Below, in pieces: positions 54,364 to 64,000 of a stretch of DNA of 64,000 nucleotides (positions are counted from its first letter, which is position 1; every line of letters starts with the position of its first letter). The notes under the pieces were generated by a model. That model was not told where the DNA came from and made no database searches. It saw only the letters and a list, made by a program, of their open reading frames with translations. Origin of the DNA: Pisolithus tinctorius (lineage: Eukaryota > Basidiomycota > Agaricomycetes > Boletales > Pisolithaceae); NCBI GenBank assembly GCA_024663395.1, contig JANFAH010000007.1, forward strand, positions 744,001 to 808,000. Direction: 5' to 3'. Both the position numbers and the translations under genes were made by a program.

Positions 54364-55097
54364 TGTTATAACTGTGCATTCACTCTAGGTCCTTACTCAC
54401 TCTGCACCCTCTTCTGCTGGTCGTTCACTCACTCTGCACCAACTCTGCCCAACTTCTGTCAGTTACAAACCATCTCCACTCCAACTACTGTCAGACTTGT
54501 GTTGCCCTTCTACTGGACTGAGCAGACCGTTCTCTGAGGAGTCATGTGACTACCTTTGGACTTCTCCCTGACAGCACACAGTCAGGTACTCTGCAGCGCA
54601 TGCACTGCATGGTCTGGTGCCTGGACTGTTTCCTTTTCTGGATGTTCTGTGTTACCCACTTGTATGTCCTCTGTCTACCCTTCATTCGTCGTCTGGGAAG
54701 TTTTACTTGAAATTTTACAAGTCTCCATATGTCAGTTCTGATTCTGGTTATTGTACCTCTGTAACAGTATAAAAGCATGTATCATACTCTGCTGTTCTTT
54801 AGTACAAATATCAACTTAGTTCCTACTCCCTCTGACTCTGTCTTCTGCCTGTCAGAGTTATCTCCGACTCTCTGTCTGTACTCTCCCTCTGGAATACAAG
54901 GGCTGAGATCGTGCAAGGGGGTAGCACACAAGCTAAACCTGACACCCTCACTCTGCTCTGCCTTTGTCTCAGCAGACTTCATTCCTGCCAACACTCCACT
55001 AGTTGGAGTTCTGCCTTCTTGTGTTGGACTTGCTTCCAAACCCTTCTCTAGACCTTATATAGCATTGGAGTTGGTCGGAGTAGGCCTGGACTTGACA
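54364..55097 (+). repeat. gypsy-A 5' LTR
   Basis: 734 bp. TATA box TATAAAA at 54768-54774 and predicted RNA start AGTACAAATAT at 54801, a normal 30-odd bp apart. Confidence 0.9.
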
Positions 55098-55099
55098 GT

Positions 55100-55110
55100 A
55101 TATTCATACT
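55100..55110 (+). other. gypsy-A self-primer-binding site
   Basis: ATATTCATACT, two bases after the LTR. Its complement AGTATGAATAT equals the RNA start of the LTR copy at 3-13; the resident LTR reads AGTACAAATAT. Both differ from AGTACGAATAT (kept at 55616) by one CpG decay step. Confidence 0.75.
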
Positions 55111-55158
55111 CACACTTGTATGATCTCATTTTCTGTCTTCTGAAAAACTTACACCATT

Positions 55159-56202
55159 ATGAGAACTTGAGCTCAATGTCATAACTGTGTGTTCACTCTA
55201 GGTCTTTACTCACTCCACACCCTCTTCCACTGGTCATTCGCTCACTCCATACCAACTCCACCCACCTTCTATTGTCTATGAACCATCTCTGCTCCAACTA
55301 CTGTCGGACTTGTGTTGCTCTCCTACTGGACCAAGCGGACTGTTCTCTGAGTGGTCATGTGACTACCTTCAGACTTCTCCCTGACAGCATGCAGTCAGGT
55401 ACTCTGCAGCACGCACACCGCATGGTCCAGCATCTGGACTGTTTCCTTTTCTGGGTGTTCTATGTTACCTGTTCATATGTCCTCCGTCTACCCTTCATTC
55501 ATCATCTAGGAAGCTTTTACTTGAAAATTTCTGGGTCTCTGTATGTCAGTTCTGATTCTGGTTACTGTACCTCTGTAACAGTATAAAAGCATGTATCGTA
55601 CTCCGCTGTTCTTCAGTACGAATATCAACTTAGTTCCTACTCCTTCTGTCTCTGACTTCTGCCTGTCAGAGTTATCTCCAACTCTCCATCTGTACTCTCC
55701 CTCTGAAATATGAGGGCTGAGATCATGCAAGGGGGTAGCACATGAGCTAAACCCAACACCCTCACTCCGCTCTGCCTTTGTCTAGGCAGTCTTTGTTCCT
55801 GCCAACACTCCACTAGTCAGAGTTCTGTTCCTGTGTGTCAGACTTGCTTCCAGACCCTCCTCTGGACCTTATATAGCATCAGAGTTGGTTGGAGTAGGCC
55901 CAGACTTGACACTCAATCTCAAAGAGAGGTTGCTGAGAACCTCACTGTAGTGCTAGCTAATCCATGTCAACTCCCTTCTGTCATTGAACAATTCCAATCT
56001 TTCTCTGCTCGATGCTGCTCTTGTGCTGAAGGCAAAAGTGCTTCACAAGCTGGTCACTCCAACCTCCACCCATCAGCCTTGCATACTCTGCCTCCTCATA
56101 ACCAAGATGATGGACCCAACCCCGACCCTGATTATCCTGATGGTGATCCTGATGGCAGGGGCAGTGGTGACAGGGATATCCCCAAAGACCTGGCTGAGCC
56201 GC
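55159..56202 (+). pseudogene. gypsy-A Gag, N-terminal part
   Basis: ATG at 55159; codon 4 is TGA. The solo LTR A interrupts after 55176 and the frame resumes at 55912: QSQREVAENLTVVLA, then a Pro/Asp/Gly-rich stretch DDGPNPDPDYPDGDPDGRG as in the gypsy-D Gag. Cut at 56202 by repeat G, resuming at 58221. Confidence 0.75.
55177..55911 (+). repeat. Solo LTR A
   Basis: 735 bp, perfect duplication CTCAA (55172-55176, 55912-55916). It lies 79 bp downstream of the gypsy-A 5' LTR, in the gag start. Confidence 0.93.
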
Positions 56203-57083
56203 TGTGAGTCAAAGTGTGGAAAGGTGGTGACAACCAACCAGAACCAACACAAAAGACAAATAAGAGCGAGTGGTGGTTTGCCTCTGTGGAACCTGGAGTG
56301 CAGAAAACCTAAATGTGTGGGGGAAACTTTGATGGCAGGTGCTCCTAGCACAAGTCGTCGATGAGTTATGCAAGAGCAGATGGTTGAATGATGACTGGAT
56401 GGGGGCTGCTGAACAGAGTGAAGGTGTTCAGCTGAAAGGACTTGGGATGAAGGACTTTGATAAGACATGCTCCTGGCGCAAGTCAATGACGAGTTATGCA
56501 GGAGTGAATGGATGACTAAGCAAGAGTGCTGACTAAGTGTGGATAAGACTGCAGATGATGGATGGTGGTAGATAGACTCTTCTGAATGAGCCTCAACTAC
56601 CAATGATATGAATGATGACAGATAGACTCTTCCGAATGAGCCTCAACTGTCGACAACGAGATAGGCACTGAACTGACTGCTGAGTGACTTCTGATTGCTT
56701 TTTTTTTGTAGCTAAGTACATGGGGGTTTATATACTGAGGGGGGAGCACAGCTTGTGACAAACAAGGCACAAACACTTGGTAAGTAATGAGTAAGGACTG
56801 AGTAATCATGATGAGTAAGTGAGAAATGATAAGTAAGCAAGCAAAGAAAATTGGTAAGTATTGGCAATGAACGAGTCAAGGATAGTCAAAATATGACAAA
56901 ATGAGTCAAACAGAATCAGAAACTGAGTAAGCACACTGATATCACATTAGGGGGTGGCGATGCAAGTTAGATCTTGGTGGAGACATCTCTAGATCCAAAG
57001 ATGGCATGACAGATGGATGGTGTTTCCAAACAGGGAAGTATTATCTCCAGAATTGAAGGGCATGAGTCAGGTGTCAAAGGAGG

Positions 57084-57650
57084 CTAGGGCGTTGGGGGTC
57101 TGTGGGGCAATGAGAGCATATGCGATCGCGTCTCCCACCCTTCCATCCTCTCAGTGAAGTTAACAAAAACTTCATGAATGGGGCTCTGACAGAGGAGGAG
57201 GAGAAGGGGGGATGTCTTCTGCTGAATCTTGCAGTAAGAAGGCAAGATGCATGTCATACTCGTCATGAATGCGATCAGGGAGGCTGGAGGACAGTAGATT
57301 ATACTGCAGCTGTCACAATGCGGGAAGAATGATGGACAAGACTGGAATAAAGATGGTGCAGGGAGCAGGGAGGAATGATCCATATGCTTCATCAACTGGG
57401 GAGACTGAAACGACCACATAAGACCTTTCTAACTGAGTGACAGACCTGAGGCGACCAAAGAACGTCCTTCTGGAAGTCATACTGACAAGGAGAACACGCT
57501 GACCAAGCTGCATGGGACAAGACAGGGCTGACAATGATGGGATGAACCAGGGGGCTTCAGGATGGAAGCTGGTAGGAATGCCTGGCAGATATACATAGCC
57601 ATTGTCTCCAGCAAATGAGACAAGTGAGATGATCGATGAAGAGGTGGCCA
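57084..57650 (-). pseudogene. Repeat G conserved frame, copy 2
   Basis: ATG near 57650: MATSSSIISLVSFAGDNGYVYLPG...HPEAPWFIPSLSALSCPMQLG...MTSRRTFFGRLRSVTQ...YGSFLPAPCTIFIPV. The frame is open to about 57313 and is then shifted (LQYNLL, LAFLLQDSAED-like). It keeps CpGs that are lost in copy 1. Not recognised; it could be a Gag-like or accessory protein. Confidence 0.55.
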
Positions 57651-57793
57651 TGATTGATGGACTTAGCAAAATGAGCATCTGATGGATGGAGTGCTGTAGA
57701 AATGTGTTGCAAGTGTAGTACTCCAGCACTCAGCAACGCTAGTCCCTACTAGCACTTGGTGGTTAAACCACACCAAGTAAGCCAAGATACCTT

Positions 57794-57866
57794 GACCAAA
57801 TAGCTCAGTGGTTAGAGCACCCGGTCGAAACCTGGGAGGTCCAGGGTTCAATCCCCTGTCTGGTCG
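57794..57866 (+). tRNA. tRNA-like sequence, Phe(GAA) type, probably pseudo or SINE head
   Basis: Folds into a full 73-nt cloverleaf: acceptor GACCAAA/TCTGGTC (one mismatch), D arm GCTC/GAGC, anticodon stem CCCGG/CTGGG, loop TCGAAAC with GAA in the anticodon position, 5-nt variable loop, T arm CAGGG/CCCTG. Pol III A- and B-box sequences are present (TAGCTCAGTGG, GGTTCAATCCC). Position 33 is C, not T, which argues against a functional tRNA. Confidence 0.5.
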
Positions 57867-58220
57867 CATTTATTGCAACAAAATGTGCAGGGTGTGAGGA
57901 TCCTCTCCAAATTTGGAAGGAAGAATCGTGGGACTGAGCACTTTAAGCGAGTGTGGGAATGGAGTCGATATCTTTGGAAATGGTGGAGATATGATGAAAA
58001 CCAGAATGCCATACATGGGTGCTAAAAACCTTTAATGTGCGCTTAACTCGCTTCCTCTTTTCTCTTTAGCACTGATGACTCGTTCTTGTGCAAAGGATGA
58101 CTGTTCACATCCAACAGTCTTTCTATGCATGAGGCCTTTAGTCTTCATCTGCATGCTTGGGCATTGTGCACAACTCATCAACGAGTTAGGCAGAGTCAGC
58201 TGTAACCATGTCCACAACAC

Positions 58221-59204
58221 CTTTGGTGTGTGACACTGCCAGAGGATCCCCTTGTAGCTCTTGCTAGAGCTGTCCATGCGCTTGTGCAGTCTAGTTCATG
58301 CACTGGGGACTCTGCTCTGAAAACCAAAGTCCATGAGCCTGACACCTTCGACAGCTCTGATCCTAAGAAACTCCATGAGTTCCTCATACAATGCGAGCTG
58401 AACTTCCAAGACCGCCCTCATGCATTCTGCTCTGACAGAGCAAAGGTTACCTTCACTCAGTCTTATCTCAAGGGTATGGCTCTGGCTTGGTTTGAGCCAG
58501 ACCTACTAAATCCTGACAACTATGACTGCCCACTCTGGATGGACAACTACCATGAGTTCTTACAAGAACTCACAACTAATTTTGGTCCACATGATGCCAT
58601 AGCAGATGCTGTGCAACAACTCAAGAACCTCACCATGAAGGATGGTTCTTGAATTACCAAATACATCATGGAGTTCAATCACTGGGCTTCACAGGTCAAG
58701 GACTATGGTGTTGGTGCACTCTGCCACTGCTTCTATAGTGGACTTCCAGACTGCATCAAGGATGAGATTGCTTGTGTCGGAAAACCTTCTACCCTTGCAC
58801 AACTCCATGAACTCGCTCAGACTATCAATGCACACTACTGGGAGCGCAAAGCAGAGATCTCACACACCACCAAGTCTGCCTCTGACAAGTCACAGTCTTC
58901 CAACTCTGACAATAAAACTAAATCATTGTCCTCTGCCTCTGCTCCAAAGTCTGACACCAAGGGCAAGGGCAAGCAGAAAGATCTGCCCAAGTCTGATATT
59001 GCCCACCTTCTGGGCAAGGATGGCAAGCTCACCTCTGCTGAATGACAGCGCAGGATGAAAAACAACCTCTGCCTCTTCTGTGGCGAGGCTGGCCACTCCA
59101 CCAAGGACTGTCCCAAGTCCACCTCTTGTGCAGCCAAAGCCCATGCAGCTATGGCTGGGAATCCACCTACTCCACCTGTGGAGAAGGCAGAGCCAAAAGA
59201 TTAG
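58221..59204 (+). pseudogene. gypsy-A Gag, main part with zinc knuckle
   Basis: In one frame: PEDPLVALARAVHALV, VHEPDTFDSSDPKKLHEFLIQCELNFQ, QSYLKGMALAWFEPDLL, then a Ser/Lys-rich linker and a perfect knuckle CLFCGEAGHSTKDC. Ends at TAG 59202-59204. Two internal TGAs (58650 and 59043), the second before QRRM. Pol is in another frame, so Gag-Pol would need a frameshift. Confidence 0.88.
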
Positions 59205-59758
59205 TCCACTCCTCCAGGGAGCTCGCACAGCCTGGAGGAAGCATTGATCCCAACTGTGTGCAGCTGGACATCCAACTCAATGTGTCCGCTCTTTCTAGTC
59301 CCAATTCTTCACTTCTGTCTGTGACTCTTCTTGACTACTCTGTTGAAACTGTTTCAGCATTGATCAATTCCAGCTCTTCTCATTGTTTTGTAGACCTGTC
59401 TATAATCAAAAAATATGCTATTCCTGTTTCCTCTGTTTCTCCGCCAATTCCACTCTGCTTGTTTGATGGTAGTACAAATGCTGTCATTTCCCAAGAGGTA
59501 GATCTTTCCCTCCGCTTTCCTTCCAGCAATGTCAATTCTGTTTCATTTTATGTTACTCCATTGGATTCTTCATGTTTGCTGGTATTAGGACACAACTGGC
59601 TCACCCACTTCAATCTGTCGATTGACTGGGTACTGGGCAGTATATCGTTCAAACCATCATTACAGGGAATGCCAACGCCCCAGGTGCCTTTGTTATCTTC
59701 CGCTGCAACCTCCACTCTGGATCTGACACCCTCTGCTCCGTTTGCAGCTCCGACTGCA
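59205..59758 (+). pseudogene. gypsy-A protease region
   Basis: Gives LDIQLNVSALSSPN and, at the active site, ALINSSSSHCF where LVDSGASHCF is expected, so the catalytic Asp is Asn and Gly is Ser (both G to A). ...LVLGHNWLTHFNLSIDW follows. Interrupted by LTR J. Confidence 0.8.
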
Positions 59759-60244
59759 TGTCATATACCGAGAAACCCTCAGTTCGGCCTTGCGCTCAGA
59801 ATGCCGAGTCAATGCCAAATGCCGAAACAAACCCTGTTCCTTACTATACTTTTCTAGTTAGCCTTCTGTACTGCCCTCACTTGTGCTGGGGCAGTGTCTG
59901 TCTTCGGCTCTCCAATCCCTGTCTCCTCGCTTAACCTTTAGTTGGTTCCTTGTACAGCTATTTAGTCTCCCACTGGCAACCCTGGCCTTCAGGTTACTGG
60001 TCTTCAGTATATATACTCTACGTACGTTGTACTTAGCTCCTCAGTCTGAATATCAACTTAGTTCACCCCAAGTCCCCAGCTTAAGCCCGAGTTGACTCTT
60101 GGCTTTTGCTCCTGATCCCCCTCAGCTTTCTCTGACTTCAACCCGGCTTGCACAAGGGTCTAGTGCATGAGCTAAGACCAAGGGTTGTTGCATCCAGTGC
60201 TCGGTTTTCGGCCTTCGACCCCCAACCTAGTCACAGACTTAACA
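59759..60244 (+). repeat. Young solo LTR J
   Basis: 486 bp, TGTCATATACCG...GACTTAACA, perfect duplication CTGCA (59754-59758, 60245-60249). CpGs retained. TATATATA near 60007 and AGTCTGAATAT about 35 bp on, as in the other families. Removal keeps the pol frame. Confidence 0.93.
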
Positions 60245-60249
60245 CTGCA

Positions 60250-61840
60250 CCTCCAACAGACTCACCATGCTCTGCTCCGCTCATCTCACTCATCAATGCT
60301 GCTGCATATGTCAGAGCCTGTGCTCTTCCTGGCTCTAGACAATTCTGCTTACAGCTCTCCACTGATGATGTGAAGCTTCATGTGTCCTCCACTTCTTCTC
60401 CGCCTCCTGACCTCTCCTTGGTTCCTCCTGAGTATCATGAGTTTGCTGATGTCTTTAGTAAAGACAAGGCCACAGAACTTCCACCACACTGCTCATTCAA
60501 TCTCAAGATTGACCTTGAGGAAGGAGCCTCTCTGCCCATTGGCACGATCTACTCTCTTTCTCTGCCAGAGCTTGAAGCTCTCTGCACCTTTATTGATGAG
60601 CATCTTGGCTATGGTTTCATCAAACAGTCCACCTCTGCTCATGGTGCCCCTGTCCTCTTTGTAAAGAAGAAGGATGGTTCACTCTGCCTCTGTGTAGATT
60701 ATCAAGGACTCAACAAAATCATGAAAAAAGATTGCTATCCACTGCTGCTCATCTCTGACCTACTCAACTCTCCAAGCCATGCTAAAGTCTACACCAAGAT
60801 CGACCTCCACCATGCCTATCATCTAGTCCACATAGCAGATGGAGATGAATGGAAAACAGCTTTCCACACTTGTTATGGTTCTTACGAGTGGTGGGTAATG
60901 CCATTCAGTCTGACTAATGTGCCTGTGGCTTTCCAGCAATTCATCAATAGCATCTTTGCAGACATGCTTGATGTCTGCATCATGGTGTACCTCGATGACA
61001 TCCTAATCTATTTGCAGGACATGGAGTTGCATTGCAAACATGTAAAAGAGGTACTCTGCTGCCTTCGAAAGCATGGCCTTTATGCCAAGCCAGAGAAGTG
61101 CAAGTTTCACTCTGACTCCATCAAGTACCTCAGTTATGTTCTTTCTCCCTCCAGTCTCACCATGTCTGCTGAGAAGGGTCAGGCAGTCTGTGACTGGCCT
61201 GAGCTGTGGAAGGTGTGAGACATCCAGTCTTTCCTTGGCTTTGCAAATTTCTACAGATGATTCATTAACAACTACTCTGACATCATCATTCCACTCACTT
61301 GCCTCATGCAAAAGGGTGCTCCTTGGAACTTTTCCAAGGAGTGCTGCTCTGCTTTCCTCCACCTGAAGGATGCCTTCAGCTCTGCTCCTGTCCTCACTCA
61401 CTGGGTTCCTGACGCTCTGCTTACAGTTGAAACTGACACCTCTGACTATGCCATTGCTGGTATTTTGTCAATCACCTGCTCTGATGGTGAACTCTGCCCA
61501 ATCGCTTTCTACTCTCGCACCATGACCACACCAGAACTCAACTATGATACCCATGACAAGGAGCTGTTGGCTATCTTCGAGGCTTTTCACCATTGGCAGC
61601 ATTACCTAGAAGGTTCTGCCTTACCTGTTGACATGGTGATGGACCACAAAAACCTTGAGTATTTCTCCACCTCTAAGGTCCTCACTCATTGACAGGCCTG
61701 CTGGTTGGAATACCTTTCCCAGTTCAACCTTTCCATCTGCTTCCAACTTGGCCACCTTGGAGCCAAACCTGACAGACTTACATGACATTGGGATGTCTGC
61801 CCAAAAGGGGGGGATAGGGACTATGTGCAGGTAAACCCTC
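60250..61840 (+). pseudogene. gypsy-A reverse transcriptase and RNase H
   Basis: [56 protein letters not shown], intact catalytic YLDDILIY, then KPEKCKFHSDS. RNase H: ETDTSDYAIAGILSITC, ELNYDTHDKELLAIFEAFHHW, HKNLEYFSTSKVLTH, then a CPKGGDRDY segment. The frame is unbroken by indels; TGA codons (near 61216, 61258, 61690, 61783) all replace expected Arg. Confidence 0.9.
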
Positions 61841-63414
61841 ACAATCTCCACCCTATGTTTACACAGGAGCAACTCATGTCATCCCTCCATACCACCACCC
61901 TCATGGCACCTGTACTCTGCACTGCCATGGTCTTTGATGTTGAGTGCTTGCACTCCAACATCATCTCCACCCTACCATCCGACCCTGTCTCTGCCAGCCA
62001 TCTCCCAACTCCAACTAAGCCTTGGTGGTCCCTGGACTCTGACAGTCTACTCCACCTTGACAGTTGCATCTTTGTCCCTGACATTGATGACCTCTGCCTT
62101 TGAGTGCTTCGGTTTAAGCATGACCATCCTCTAGCAGGCCATTTTGGGCAAAACTGCACCCTAGAACTCATCTGCAGGGACTACATGTGGCCTAACCTCC
62201 ACTCTGATGTGAAAGAATATGTCAGGTCTTGCACCACCTGTGGATGAAGCAAAACTCCACATCACTGCCCCTATGGTCTACTGAAGCAACTCCCTGTCCC
62301 AGAGAGACCTTGGAACTCCATCTCCATGGACTTCATTGAACACCTGCCCAACTCCAATGGCTACTCCGCCATCCTCATGGTAGTGGACTGCCTCTCAAAG
62401 CAAGTGGTGTTCATCCCCACTCATGACTCCATCACCTCTGCCAAACTCACTAAGCTCTTCCTTACCCATGTCTTCTCCAAGCACAGAGTACCAGCTAATG
62501 TCACCTCTGACAGAGGTCCTGAGTTTGTCTCACACTTCTTCTGCTCTTTAGGAAAGGCCCTTGACATGCGTCTTCACTTCACTTTGGGTTACCACCCAGA
62601 AGGTGATGGCCAGACCGAGTGAACGAACCAGACCCTCGAACAGTACCTTCATGTCTACTGTACCTACCAACAAGACAACTGGGCTGAGCTGTTACCTCTA
62701 GCAGAGTTTGCCTTCAACAACACACCAAGTGTGACTACTGGAGTTTCTCCCTTCTTTGCTAACAAGGGATACCATCCAAACCTGTCTGTGGTCCCTGACC
62801 AAGACTTCACCTCTCCAAGGGCTCATGACTATGTCATTGAGCTCTCTGCCCTTCATGACTTCCTCCACTCCAAAATGTCTGCCACTCAGCAGTGCTACCA
62901 GGGTCCAGCAGATGCCAAATGCATACCTCTGCCTGAGTTCAAGGTTGGAGAACAGGCCTATGTCAAAGCCAAGTACTTCTGCTCCACTTGTCCTTCGGAA
63001 AAACTCCCTGAAAAGTACTTAGGTCTGTTCACCATCTTGGCCAGGCCAGGTACGCATTCTGTCACCCTTAAGCTCCCTGACTCTATGCACTCAGTACATC
63101 CAGTCTTCCATGTCTCACAACTGGAAGCCACTGTGGCTAACCCTTTCCCAAACTGACATCAGCCTCTGCCTCCACCAGTGGATGTTGATGGCAACCTTGA
63201 GTACAAAGTGTCAGAGATACTCGACTCTAAGGTGGACCACTTCCACCACCACTGTCAACTCTTGTATCTAGTCCACTGGGCTGGTTATGAGAACACCAAT
63301 GAAGAAACCTCTTGGTTGCTTGCAACTGAGCTAGATCATGCTTCCAACATAGTATCTGCTTTCCATGAACACTATCCACACAAACCTGGCCCGTACCAAC
63401 CTCTGCCATAATAC
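61841..63414 (+). pseudogene. gypsy-A integrase and chromodomain
   Basis: HHCC region (KHDHPLAGHFGQNC, then SCTTCG), core triad SMDFIEHLP, TSDRGPEF and DGQTE, GPY/F-like end (VKAKYFCST...LPEKYLGLFTI), a HPVFHVSQLEA hinge and a chromodomain (YKVSEILDSK...LYLVHWAGYENTNEETSW). TGA codons near 62101, 62245, 62620 and 63154 replace Arg. The chromodomain is intact. Confidence 0.9.
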
Positions 63415-63613
63415 TCTGCCTACATAATCCTCCTCCACAGGCCAACTCTGCCTCTTACTGAACTACCTTAAGTACTTTAGAATTTTCTCTGTTTATCCAT
63501 TTCACTTCTCAGAGCCACAAACAAAATCACAAGTCTATCTTGTAGTAGTACAAAAAATATACAAACTAAAGACAAACAAAAAAAAAAAAAAAGAAAAACA
63601 AAACAAAACTACT
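63412..63613. other. Intergenic tail between convergent genes of gypsy-A
   Basis: A/T-rich with a run of about 16 A and AAAACAAAAC repeats; the likely terminator side of both convergent genes. No 3' LTR yet. Confidence 0.45.
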
Positions 63614-64000
63614 CTACTCTTCCATCGCTTGTTCTCCACCACCCTCCTGTTCTTCTCCACCTTCCTTCTCTCCTCCAACTTCTTCCTCTTCCTCATTATC
63701 CCCCTCCACACCTTCATCTGCTTCCTTGTTCTTGTCCTCCACTGCCTCCAACTGAGGCCTCTTCCATCCTCCACCTGTGTGCTCAAGCTCAGCCATCCTG
63801 GCCTCTCACACATCCTCCCTCCTCCTCATCTCTGCCCATTCTGCCCACTCATGGTACAGCCTCCACCATCTGCTCTGCTGCCCTTGCCATCCTCTCGAAG
63901 GCTGTTGCAGCCTTCTTGTGCACTGCCACATACCTCTCTGCAGCCTGCAGCTGCCACTCCCACTCCCACTCCATCCACCAGGAAGAGACCCTCGCTCCTA
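63614..64000 (-). CDS. Probable antisense accessory gene of gypsy-A, C-terminal end
   Basis: On the strand opposite pol, directly behind it. A 60-codon frame (63796-63614) ends the protein with a KRP-x-LE segment and a very acidic E/G-rich tail, like the ends of the genes at 10615 and 32383. Upstream, helix-forming sequence (VAVHKKAATAFERMARAAEQ) is readable with at least one stop and a shift. Any zinc cluster would lie beyond 64000. Confidence 0.5.

Larger units (their letters stand above)
56203..58218 (-). repeat. Repeat G, copy 2
   Basis: Inserted between ...AEPL and PEDPLVALA of the gypsy-A Gag, which reads through in frame when it is removed. The left end TGTGAGTCAAAGTG is shared with copy 1. 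The right part holds the conserved frame, a tRNA-like sequence and about 350 bp of unassigned sequence. Confidence 0.55.
54364..64000 (+). mobile_element. gypsy-A, chromovirus, right end outside the window
   Basis: 5' LTR A (54364-55097), self-primer site, gag from 55159, pol to 63411 with C-terminal chromodomain, then the start of an antisense gene. Nested in it: solo LTR A (55177-55911), repeat G copy 2 (56203-58218) and solo LTR J (59759-60244). Gag and pol have no visible frameshifts, only TGA codons in place of Arg. Confidence 0.88.

Noticed and set aside
56203..57011. LTR (TG...CA) in repeat G
   Set aside because: The ends look like an LTR, but there is no polypurine tract, no primer site and no second LTR.

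Overview
The window is a repeat-dense block from a filamentous fungal genome, most likely a basidiomycete (Agaricomycete). Evidence: chromodomain Ty3/gypsy elements, KDZ/Plavaka-type transposase relics, a Helitron helicase tail, Tc1/mariner elements, and 48-50 nt GT-AG introns. I see no ordinary host housekeeping gene. Almost every base belongs to a transposable element, and most are nested in one another. Most elements are strongly CpG-depleted (CG turned into TG or CA) and their stop codons are mainly TGA where arginine (CGA) is expected. A few insertions keep their CpGs and are clearly younger.

Layout. 1-7.6 kb: a transposase pseudogene (+) split by an intact Ty1/copia element (copia-1, 1015-6081, identical-looking LTRs, TSD ATCCA) and by a solo LTR of family A. 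7.6-9.5 kb: degenerate DNA with a CTTACAA/TTGTAAG cluster. 9.5-25.9 kb: a nest bounded by a second copia element (copia-E, TSD CCCTA). It contains gypsy-D, which in turn holds a solo LTR K with a palindromic Tc1-type element, a solo LTR A, a short copia-like solo LTR and a CACTA-like DNA transposon; the DNA transposon itself holds a Tc1-like element and a solo LTR B. 26-31.5 kb: Helitron remnant, LTR B carrying a second palindromic element, LTR D carrying LTR A, and the N-terminal part of a second KDZ/Plavaka-type transposase. 31.7-43.3 kb: gypsy-C (TSD TCCAC), an internal-deletion derivative, with a complete non-coding LTR element (LARD-B, 33514-40090, TSD TTCTT) inside it. 43.3-50.8 kb: LTR B, LTR D, an unclassified repeat G with a Tc1 element, and a 65-bp minisatellite. 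50.7-52 kb: a cluster of TCACGTGA-like palindromes. 52.3-54.4 kb: a DIRS-like fragment fused to gypsy-I, with a young solo LTR. 54.4-64 kb: gypsy-A (+) with 5' LTR, gag, pol and chromodomain.

How the parts work together. The gypsy families look like Tf1/sushi-group chromoviruses. Next to the 5' LTR is an 11-nt stretch complementary to the predicted first 11 nt of the element's own RNA, about 30 nt downstream of a TATA-like box; this is the hallmark of self-primed reverse transcription. The copia elements instead carry a primer site matching the anticodon arm of initiator tRNA-Met (half-tRNA priming, as in Ty5/copia). The most unusual feature is an extra gene on the opposite strand between pol and the 3' LTR in gypsy-D and gypsy-C. 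It is a spliced gene with an E/K-rich coiled coil, a Zn(II)2Cys6 binuclear cluster (C-X2-C-X6-C-X12-C-X2-C-X6-C) and an acidic tail. Gypsy-A shows the acidic end of what is probably the same gene at the right edge of the window.
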